This document shows, piece after piece, positions 27,238 through 35,235 of a DNA stretch of 42,693 nucleotides (its first letter is position 1; each line of letters begins with the position of its first letter). Below the pieces are notes generated by a model that ran no database searches, was not told where the DNA came from, and saw only the letters and a list, made by a program, of their open reading frames with translations. The stretch spans positions 1 to 42,693 of the forward strand of contig SLCY01000045.1 in assembly GCA_007125585.1 (NCBI GenBank). Direction: 5' to 3'. The position numbers were made by a program, and so were the translations under genes. The DNA comes from Bacteroidales bacterium. GTDB lineage: Bacteria > Bacteroidota > Bacteroidia > Bacteroidales > UBA7960.

Positions 27238-27780
27238 ATGACCGTCACCCCAACCCCATTCCGCGGACTGTACATCATTGAGCCACAAGTCTTCACCGAC
27301 AACAGGGGCTACTTTTTTGAGTCCTGGAACAAAAAAGCTTTTGCCAAAGCGGGGGTGCCCTTCGACTTTGTGCAGGATAACGAATCGGGTTCGGCACGTG
27401 ACGTGATCCGCGGATTGCATTTCCAGGTGCCTCCCCATGCCCAGGGCAAGCTCGTACGGGTCCTGAAGGGTGCACTGCTTGACATTGCTGTTGACCTGCG
27501 GCGCGGCGAACCAACTTACGGCAAACACTTCAGGATACACCTGGCCGCGACAGACAACAAAATGCTCTATATCCCGCCGGGCTTTGCCCACGGCTTCCGA
27601 ACCCTCGAAGACGATACCGTGTTCTTGTATAAATGCACCCACCATTACAACAAAGAATGCGAACGGACTATACGCTGGGACGACCCTGACCTGGCCATCG
27701 ACTGGGGGACAGATGCACCGCTGCTGTCGCAGAAAGACAGGAACGCAATGCCCTTCCGCGACTTTCAAAGTCCCTTCTGA
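27238..27780 (+). CDS. rfbC: dTDP-4-dehydrorhamnose 3,5-epimerase
   Basis: VFTDNRGYFFESWN, QDNESGSARDVIRGLHFQ, IPPGFAHGF. Confidence 0.96.
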   Translation: MTVTPTPFRGLYIIEPQVFTDNRGYFFESWNKKAFAKAGVPFDFVQDNESGSARDVIRGLHFQVPPHAQGKLVRVLKGALLDIAVDLRRGEPTYGKHFRIHLAATDNKMLYIPPGFAHGFRTLEDDTVFLYKCTHHYNKECERTIRWDDPDLAIDWGTDAPLLSQKDRNAMPFRDFQSPF

Positions 27781-27783
27781 TGA

Positions 27784-30747
27784 CTATATCTGAAAGGTGA
27801 ACAACAGCCTGAACAACATATCTCCCTCATCCGGCAGGTAAATGGCCCGAACCCCCATGTCGACGGGAGCAAAAAAGCGTAAAAAGTGGACCTTCCCGAC
27901 CAGGTCAACCCCGGCCGAAAACAAGTCCTCCTCCTTAAGATAAGGCCTTCCTTCCTCAGGGGTCACCCTCCTGGTCGCCCTGGCATAGTCGGCAAACATG
28001 TTGAGGTGCAACCGTTTCAGGTAAATCACCGGGGCAATGGTCCACTCCGGATAAGCCAGAGGGAAAGCATAATCGGCCGAAAAGCTGTAGGTGCGCTCAT
28101 CAACCCTGCCGGTGATACCCCTGGGATAATTGATCAGGGTGGGAAAAGTGTAACGGATGGTCCCTGTTTTGTGTTCGCCCCGGTCATGCTCCTGGTAGGC
28201 GGCTGACAGCCGGAGGCTGTGATGCCTGGCGATGCCGGGGAAAAGACCTGTGATACGCCCCGCGAACACCGACCCCATATCGCTGCCGGCAAAGGGCGTA
28301 TGCCGGTATTGAAGATCTATTGCCTGTGCCCATCGCGGGCGAATATCGCGCAACACGGAACGTTTCTGACGATAGGCCAACACACGGTATTCAGTGGGGG
28401 CAACGTTGTGCGGCACAAAAAAACCGGGGGCGTCACGCACGGTTCCGGCACGGGTAATGCCAAGCCTTACAGAGGGTGTGATGCCAAAAAACAACGGGCC
28501 ACGACGGTAACGCAACGGGATGCTGATGCCAAGCTTTAACGAACTTTCTCTCCAGAGAAAAGGCTTCAGCTCGTCAGGGTCATCCTGCTCACGGTAATAT
28601 GACCTCCTTTGCCCGCTTTCCGCCACAATATCCAGCACGGGATAACGGCCTGCATAGCTGTAGTTGACATAATATTCCCCAAGCCTTTCATTGACATCCC
28701 ACGCATAACCCACGGCTGCCACGGAGGTGCTCAACGCATTCTGGGAAAAGAACGACAGCCCCGGGCTGGCCTCCATGTTATCCACATTTATGGTGAACGG
28801 GCCCCAGCTGTGAAAGTTGAAGAGATGCCTCCCTTTTTTATAGTCAAACACGGCATGGTGATGTCGTGCAATATTTCTTTCCGCAACGATGACACCCTCC
28901 TGGTCTGCCAGCGTACGATAAAAAGCCACCGAATGGTCTTCCACCTCCTCAAGCGGCCTGGCTTCGGGCCATGGCCCCTGATGATGCACCGCACGGTAGC
29001 CCATGGCGGTATAGTCCGACCACACCAGCAAGTCGCCGTCTTCATGAAACAAAGCATCTGCCGCTCCAAACCGTGAAGAGATGAGCCTTCCCACTGTTCC
29101 GCCGGCCTCATCAAGAATATAAACGTTGTCGACACCGGAAAACGCACCGTTGAAGACAATCTTCCCCGGACGAAGATATCGCGGACGGCTGATATCGGTA
29201 TGCCCGGAATAGAACAAAGTGCTCACGATCTCCTTTTCCGGTTCGACAGACAATAGGCGTTTCCCCGATCCATCCTGTGCGATCACAATCAGATGGTTCC
29301 CGCCAGGGTGCCACTGGGGGTGCATAAGGTAGGCGTTGCGGGGGGTGAAATATTTGTAAACCGTTTCACCGGTAACGGCATCGATGACCACAAGGGAATA
29401 TTCATCCCGGGCCGTCACTTCCGTAACGGCAATCTTTTTCCCATCGGGCGATACGGCGGGAGAGAAGAACCTTGTCGCCCGGGTAACGCGTCTTTTTATC
29501 CCGGTTGCGATGTCGTATGTATGGATCTCCGACCAGCTGCGGTGTTCCCAACGGGGATCCACCCTGATCTCGCTCCAGGCAATGATGTCGCCCCCTCTGG
29601 AAAAAACCTCGGAATTGTAAAATCCTGGTGTGAAGAGCACCTCCTCATTTCCGTCGAGGCCGAGGCTTATCACCCTGGGGATATCGCCCATGCCGGTTTT
29701 TAATGTCACCAGGGTGGTATCATTCAAAAAGGCCATCGGCCGGTAATGGGTATATAGTTTCTTGCTCCTGTTGACAGGCTGGCAGGGGGTATATTCATGG
29801 CTTTCTGCCTGTGCCGTCCACGCCGAGTCCAGCATTTGAAAGGTGTTGTCGTAATGTTCATCGATGGAAAGCCCGGCATGTTTTCTCAGTCCATTCGACA
29901 TGGTCAACAGGGTATAGGGACGGCGTGCGATATTTGTTATCACCTTATCCCATATATCAGCCCCGTATGCTGCCCTTGCCGAAGCCACCAGCTGGTATCC
30001 CAGCTCGTAATGGCTGGGCACATGGTCTTTCAATGAACCCAGCATGGCCTTGTCGTAAGGGTACACCTCTTTTTCCAGCACCTGCGCCCTCAACCCCTGT
30101 TCAAAGGAAGGCTGACGCCCCCGGCCACCATGGGTCAGGGCTGTCTCAACGGCTACCGCATCCCCTTCCAGCAACCATAACGGCATAAACAGCCCCAACG
30201 ACACACCGGTCGCATGCTCGCCAAACACCCGTGAGAAAAAGCCGGTGACTCCCTGGTTCAGCTTGTCTATCTGCACCACATGGCGCAGCTCATGCACCGC
30301 CAGCCGCTCCAGCCAGCCATGTGTGTCATTGCCGGGCGGCGGATTGCTGAACATCTCCAGGCGCGCAGGCGCCCAGCTCACAAAACCGTTGGGGACCACC
30401 GTTTGATTATGCAGGATGACAGGCACCTTGCGTGGCTGATGACCCAGCGAAGCGGAAACAGGCACATAACTGTATTCCAGGATGTCGGCAACATAATGTG
30501 CACGACCCGCATAGTCCTCAGGAAAGATGATACGAAAGTGACCGGTCTCTATCTGTTGCCAGCGAATGCCCGACGGATCCTGTCCGCGGACATAATATTG
30601 CGCACAGGCAGGAGAAACATTGAAAAAGGCACTGAACAAAGACAACGCCGCAATGGCCAAAGAAACAGCCGAAGCAGACAAGCTGCCGCCAAGGGTATGC
30701 GATACCAGGAATCGTCCCGGCCCTGACTTTTGTTTTTCAGCTGACAT
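27784..30747 (-). CDS. Large surface/outer-membrane protein: HExxH gluzincin-like domain, TolB/PD40-type propeller, putative C-terminal beta-barrel
   Basis: LAVHELRHVVQIDKL...LWLLEGDAVAVET; propeller repeats (SPDGKKIAVTEV, PQWHPGGNHLIVI); aromatic-rich C-terminus ending RLLFTFQI. Confidence 0.75.
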   Translation of the reverse strand: MSAEKQKSGPGRFLVSHTLGGSLSASAVSLAIAALSLFSAFFNVSPACAQYYVRGQDPSGIRWQQIETGHFRIIFPEDYAGRAHYVADILEYSYVPVSASLGHQPRKVPVILHNQTVVPNGFVSWAPARLEMFSNPPPGNDTHGWLERLAVHELRHVVQIDKLNQGVTGFFSRVFGEHATGVSLGLFMPLWLLEGDAVAVETALTHGGRGRQPSFEQGLRAQVLEKEVYPYDKAMLGSLKDHVPSHYELGYQLVASARAAYGADIWDKVITNIARRPYTLLTMSNGLRKHAGLSIDEHYDNTFQMLDSAWTAQAESHEYTPCQPVNRSKKLYTHYRPMAFLNDTTLVTLKTGMGDIPRVISLGLDGNEEVLFTPGFYNSEVFSRGGDIIAWSEIRVDPRWEHRSWSEIHTYDIATGIKRRVTRATRFFSPAVSPDGKKIAVTEVTARDEYSLVVIDAVTGETVYKYFTPRNAYLMHPQWHPGGNHLIVIAQDGSGKRLLSVEPEKEIVSTLFYSGHTDISRPRYLRPGKIVFNGAFSGVDNVYILDEAGGTVGRLISSRFGAADALFHEDGDLLVWSDYTAMGYRAVHHQGPWPEARPLEEVEDHSVAFYRTLADQEGVIVAERNIARHHHAVFDYKKGRHLFNFHSWGPFTINVDNMEASPGLSFFSQNALSTSVAAVGYAWDVNERLGEYYVNYSYAGRYPVLDIVAESGQRRSYYREQDDPDELKPFLWRESSLKLGISIPLRYRRGPLFFGITPSVRLGITRAGTVRDAPGFFVPHNVAPTEYRVLAYRQKRSVLRDIRPRWAQAIDLQYRHTPFAGSDMGSVFAGRITGLFPGIARHHSLRLSAAYQEHDRGEHKTGTIRYTFPTLINYPRGITGRVDERTYSFSADYAFPLAYPEWTIAPVIYLKRLHLNMFADYARATRRVTPEEGRPYLKEEDLFSAGVDLVGKVHFLRFFAPVDMGVRAIYLPDEGDMLFRLLFTFQI

Positions 30748-30750
30748 GTC

Positions 30751-31491
30751 TCACATTGCTTGCGACTGTTCAAAAAACCGCCATAAAGGATCCCTTTGCG
30801 GAAACGGGGCAACTACCTTCAGCTTTTGCTGGTTCACAGGATGAACAAACGCCATGGAGCGCGCATGGAGGTGGACGCTGCCATCTTTGTTTGACCTGTC
30901 ATGGCCATACTTCAAATCCCCCTTTATGGGACACCCAATGGCCGACAACTGTGCCCGGATCTGATGATGGCGACCGGTCAGCAACCTGACATCCAAAAGG
31001 TAATAATGATCGCTGCGGGAAATGACACAGTAATGAAGCACGGCTTTTTTTGCGTCGGGAGTGCGTTCATCTACCACATAGGACTTGTTTTGCTTCTCAT
31101 CCTTTTTCAGGAAATGGGTCAGCGTGCCTTCAGACGCTGGTGGTTTTCTCTGTACCACTGCCAAATATTTTTTTTCGATCTCCCGGTCTTTGAGCATGGC
31201 ATTCAGCCTGGCCAGTGCTTTTGAGGTACGTGCAAAGACAACCGCGCCGCTTACCGGACGGTCAATGCGGTGGGACACACCCAGGAAGACATTGCCGGGC
31301 TTATTGTATTTCTCCTTGATATAGGACCTTACCAGGTCAGCCAGTGGGGTGTCACCGGTTTTGTCGCCTTGTACGATCTCTGAAGGGAGCTTGTTCACAA
31401 TGATCAGGTGGTTGTCCTCATACAACACCCTGCCGGCGAGTCCGGCAACACTGGTATCCACTGAAGGTGGCTTAATATTGCTCCTTTTCAT
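30751..31491 (-). CDS. RluA-family pseudouridine synthase
   Basis: [49 protein letters not shown]. Confidence 0.95.
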   Translation of the reverse strand: MKRSNIKPPSVDTSVAGLAGRVLYEDNHLIIVNKLPSEIVQGDKTGDTPLADLVRSYIKEKYNKPGNVFLGVSHRIDRPVSGAVVFARTSKALARLNAMLKDREIEKKYLAVVQRKPPASEGTLTHFLKKDEKQNKSYVVDERTPDAKKAVLHYCVISRSDHYYLLDVRLLTGRHHQIRAQLSAIGCPIKGDLKYGHDRSNKDGSVHLHARSMAFVHPVNQQKLKVVAPFPQRDPLWRFFEQSQAM

Positions 31492-32323
31492 TGGGAAACC
31501 GCTGGAATTTCACGTCGGCAATGTAGCTTTCCACCGAATCTTTGATCTCTTGATACAGGTTGTGGTACCTCCTCAGGAAGCGTGGAGAGAACTCCTGGTT
31601 GATGCCCAGCATGTCGTGCAGCACCAGGACCTGTCCGTCCACCTGGCTGCCGGCACCGATTCCGATGGTGGGGATGCTGATCTCTTTGGTGACTTTTTCA
31701 GCCAGCAGGGCGGGGATCTTTTCCAGCACGAGGGCAAAGCAGCCTGCTTCGGACAGCAGGTGCGCATCTTCCACCAGCTTTTTGGCTTCCTCTTCCTGGG
31801 TGGCACGCACCACATAGGTGCCGAACTTATTGATCGATTGCGGGGTAAGTCCCAGGTGCCCCATGACAGGGATCCCCGCCGACAGGATACGGTCAACCGA
31901 CTCAATGACCTCCCGCCCCCCTTCCAGTTTTACCGCATTTGCATTGGACTCCTTCATGATGCGGATGGACGACAGCAGGGCTTCACGACTGTTGCCCTGG
32001 TAAGTGCCAAAAGGCAAGTCGACCACCACCAGGGCCCGCGACACGGCACGCATCACCGAACCGGCATGATAGATCATCTCATTCAGGGTGATGGGCAGGG
32101 TGGTCTTGTAACCGGCCATTACATTGGCAGCCGAGTCACCCACGAGGATCACATCGATGCCGGCACTGTCGACAATACGTGCCATGGAATAGTCATAGGC
32201 CGTGAGCATGGAGATCTTCTCCTGCCGGAGCTTCATCTCCTGCAATACATGTGTGGTAACCTTGGGTGTTTTGGAAGCCTTCATGACGCCTGGTTTATTT
32301 CTGATGATAACACGATGTGCCAA
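31472..32323 (-). CDS. panB: 3-methyl-2-oxobutanoate hydroxymethyltransferase
   Basis: [46 protein letters not shown]. Confidence 0.97.
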   Translation of the reverse strand: MAHRVIIRNKPGVMKASKTPKVTTHVLQEMKLRQEKISMLTAYDYSMARIVDSAGIDVILVGDSAANVMAGYKTTLPITLNEMIYHAGSVMRAVSRALVVVDLPFGTYQGNSREALLSSIRIMKESNANAVKLEGGREVIESVDRILSAGIPVMGHLGLTPQSINKFGTYVVRATQEEEAKKLVEDAHLLSEAGCFALVLEKIPALLAEKVTKEISIPTIGIGAGSQVDGQVLVLHDMLGINQEFSPRFLRRYHNLYQEIKDSVESYIADVKFQRFPNEKEQY

Positions 32324-32337
32324 ACATTAAAACGAAA

Positions 32338-32844
32338 TCAGAATGGCCAAAAGTTGTTATCGTACCAAACCTTCTCGGTCAACTGGTGGTTCAAATCTAT
32401 CAACAGCTTGTGATGGCCTTTCTCCCAGTTGGCCAGCCACTCAAACAACTCCTTCTCATTGGGGTCTGTGGTCTCGGCTGCACGTCCGGCATAAGCCTCG
32501 ACAGACTTGTTTTCCATGTCAATGGCAGCAGAAATGGCAGCAGCCTCAAAACCCGAACCGGAAATGTCCTCCACCATGTCGTCCGTCAAAATAGTGTTGG
32601 CAATGGCATCATACCCGGGAGCCTTCTCCAGGTCATTCTTGTCAAAACTGCCTTCTTTGCCATAATGCTTCAGTTGCTTCTGAAGAAAATCAATATGCGT
32701 CTGCTCTTCTTGCGCCATCACATTGAAGATCTTCCGGACATCTTCATTCTTTGTCTGGCTGGCAACCTGTTCGTAAAGAGATTTGCCCCTGTGCTCCATG
32801 ATGATGGCCTGCTTTAAAATATCGGTGACCCCTTTTTTACTCAT
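32338..32844 (-). CDS. Ferritin-like/rubrerythrin-type diiron family protein
   Basis: IIMEHRGKSLYEQVA...AQEEQTHIDFL and AIDMENKSVEAY...WEKGHHKLL helical-bundle motifs. Confidence 0.85.
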   Translation of the reverse strand: MSKKGVTDILKQAIIMEHRGKSLYEQVASQTKNEDVRKIFNVMAQEEQTHIDFLQKQLKHYGKEGSFDKNDLEKAPGYDAIANTILTDDMVEDISGSGFEAAAISAAIDMENKSVEAYAGRAAETTDPNEKELFEWLANWEKGHHKLLIDLNHQLTEKVWYDNNFWPF

Positions 32845-32924
32845 ATCGGTGAATTATTTGATTGAATGAATGAAATTACCAGAAACAAAAATAACGTATT
32901 TTTGTGAACAAAGCAGCCAATACG

Positions 32925-34376
32925 ATGGAATGGAAAGTAGAAAAGGTCGTTAATGATCTGTTTGCCGGATGGTATGGGGGCATGCCTGAAACGATCACAG
33001 CACTCCCTCCCTCCGGTTCGAGCCGGCAGTATTTCAGGCTCGGGGCCGGCGACATGACCGTGATTGCAGCTTTTAACCCCAACCCGCATGAGAACCGGGC
33101 CTTTTTAAAACTCACAAGCTGCTTCTTGAAATTGGACCTGCCGGTGCCCCGCATCCTGGCCGAAGACACCGACGCCCACTGCTATCTTCTGACCGACCTG
33201 GGCGACACCACGCTGTTTTCGTTGTTGCCGCACCAACAAAACGTCGGTGCCTTCAACAAAGAGATCATGGCTCTCTACAAAAAGGCGATCAGCTTTTTGC
33301 CGGCCTTTCAGCTCGACTCCGTCAAAGAGATAGACTTCAGCATCTGCTATCCGCGACATGCCTTCGACCGGCATTCGATGATGTGGGACCTGAACTACTT
33401 CAAATATTATTTTTTGAAAATCTCGGGCATCCAGTTTGACGAACAACTTCTGGAAGACGACTTTGAACGCTTCACCAGCCGCCTGGAAGAATACCCGTCC
33501 GAAGCCTTTATCTACCGCGACTTCCAGTCGAGGAACATTATGATCGTTGACGGGCAACCTTATTTCATTGACTACCAGGGTGGCCGCAAAGGCCCGCCTG
33601 GATATGACATTGCTTCCCTGCTGTTTGATGCCAAAGCCAACATCCCTTTTCACCAAAGAGAGGAACTGCTGGAATTCTACATGGACAGGCTGGCAGAAAA
33701 AACCCCGCTGGACAGGGCCTCTTTCCGTCGCTCATTCTATGATCTCGTGGTGATGCGCATCCTGCAGGCACTGGGCACCTATGGGTTTCGCGGCGGCGTG
33801 GAGAAAAAACCATTGTTTTTGCAAAGTGTCCCGTATGCCCTGAAAAACCTGTCATGGATGGACGACCAGGGACTCCTGCCGGACGATATCCCCCACCTGG
33901 GCAGCATTATCCGGAAAATTGCCCTGCAAAAAAGTGCCGGGATACTGCCTCCGCCCGACGACAGATTGACGGTCACCGTGTGCAGTTTCGCCTATAAAAA
34001 CGGGATCCCTCCCGACAATTCAGGCCACGGGGGCGGCTTCGTGTTCGACTGCCGGGCATTGCCCAATCCGGGAAGGCATCAGGAGTACAAAGACCTCTCA
34101 GGCAAAGATGAAGAGGTGGTCCGTTTCCTGGCCCCCGAAAAAAGCGTCAGGCAATTCCTGGATGCCGCCACAGCCTTGGTGGAACCATCAGTACAAACCT
34201 ACCTTGATCGCGGGTTTAACAGCCTGTCAGTATGCTTCGGATGCACCGGCGGCCAACACCGGTCAGTGTATTGCGCCGAAAACCTGGCCAACAGGCTCCG
34301 GAAAAAATACAATATCAACGTAACATTGAAACACTTTGAAGAAACAAACTGGCCAGGCCCGAAGACTACCTATTGA
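32925..34376 (+). CDS. Fusion: AmgK-like aminoglycoside-phosphotransferase-fold sugar kinase + RapZ C-terminal domain
   Basis: YRDFQSRNIMI...FIDYQGGRKGPPGYDIASLL kinase motifs; C-terminal VCSFAYKNGIP...FDCRALPNP...GCTGGQHRSVYCAE RapZ-type motif; ATG 32925 preferred to GTG 32904, which overlaps the -7 box. Confidence 0.85.
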   Translation: MEWKVEKVVNDLFAGWYGGMPETITALPPSGSSRQYFRLGAGDMTVIAAFNPNPHENRAFLKLTSCFLKLDLPVPRILAEDTDAHCYLLTDLGDTTLFSLLPHQQNVGAFNKEIMALYKKAISFLPAFQLDSVKEIDFSICYPRHAFDRHSMMWDLNYFKYYFLKISGIQFDEQLLEDDFERFTSRLEEYPSEAFIYRDFQSRNIMIVDGQPYFIDYQGGRKGPPGYDIASLLFDAKANIPFHQREELLEFYMDRLAEKTPLDRASFRRSFYDLVVMRILQALGTYGFRGGVEKKPLFLQSVPYALKNLSWMDDQGLLPDDIPHLGSIIRKIALQKSAGILPPPDDRLTVTVCSFAYKNGIPPDNSGHGGGFVFDCRALPNPGRHQEYKDLSGKDEEVVRFLAPEKSVRQFLDAATALVEPSVQTYLDRGFNSLSVCFGCTGGQHRSVYCAENLANRLRKKYNINVTLKHFEETNWPGPKTTY

Positions 34377-34485
34377 ATAAAAGAGAGAGGAGCTGTTCAC
34401 TTTTATCTGTTGGCTCCTGACTCTTGGGAAGAATGCATTGGGTCTTTTGGTGACGCAGGATATAGACAAACACCATCGTTGTTGT

Positions 34486-35220
34486 ATGAAGGCAATGATC
34501 TTTGCAGCCGGTCTTGGGACCAGGCTGAAGCCCCTTACCGACACTCTGCCAAAAGCACTTGTGACAGTGGATGGCAAGCCCATGCTTTTGCATGCTGCAG
34601 AGAAACTGATGGCCGCCGGTGTCAGGGACATCATCGTGAATGTGCACCACCATGCCGGCCTTTTGAAAACGTTTGTCGCCGGACTGGATTATCCGGGTAT
34701 CCGCTTTCACATATCTGATGAAACAGGGCAGTTGATGGATACGGGGGGTGGACTGAAAAAAGCGGCCGGATCACTGAAAGGGGAGGAAGCTTTTTTCCTT
34801 TACAATGCTGATATCTTGTGCGAAATAGACCTTGATGACATGCTGAAGGAGCACCGCCGCCAGCGTCCCATAGCCACACTGGCAGTAAGCAGGCGCCAAA
34901 CCCCAAGGAATTTCCTCTGGCACGAAAAAAGACTGGCAGGATGGGAAGACAGCCGGAGCGGCGACCGCATCCTTTGCACAGATGCGACCAGGGAACAATT
35001 GAAAGCGATGGCCTTCAGTGGCATCCACCTGGTGGAACCCCATCTGCTGGACCTCATCCGGGAAGAAGGCCCGTTCCCCATCACCCGGCTTTACCTGAGG
35101 CTTGCAAAAACATACGACATCATGGCCTATGAACACAAGCCCGGTCAATGGGCCGACATCGGCACACCGGATAAGCTGGAACGCGCAAGGGAAATGGTAA
35201 AAAACCGCAAAATATATTGA
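34486..35220 (+). CDS. Sugar-1-phosphate nucleotidyltransferase, MurU-like
   Basis: MKAMIFAAGLGTRLKPLTDTLPKALVTVDGKPML; MDTGGGLKKA; C-terminal WADIGTPDKLERARE; ATG 34486 preferred to 34438. Confidence 0.88.
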   Translation: MKAMIFAAGLGTRLKPLTDTLPKALVTVDGKPMLLHAAEKLMAAGVRDIIVNVHHHAGLLKTFVAGLDYPGIRFHISDETGQLMDTGGGLKKAAGSLKGEEAFFLYNADILCEIDLDDMLKEHRRQRPIATLAVSRRQTPRNFLWHEKRLAGWEDSRSGDRILCTDATREQLKAMAFSGIHLVEPHLLDLIREEGPFPITRLYLRLAKTYDIMAYEHKPGQWADIGTPDKLERAREMVKNRKIY

Positions 35221-35235
35221 AAAAGATCCGGAAAC

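Noticed and set aside
26319-27302. 327 aa minus-strand ORF
   Set aside because: Antisense to lpdA, which has full flavoprotein disulfide reductase motifs.
31349-32413. 354 aa plus-strand ORF
   Set aside because: Antisense to clear panB and RluA-family genes; His/Gln-rich composition typical of shadow ORFs.
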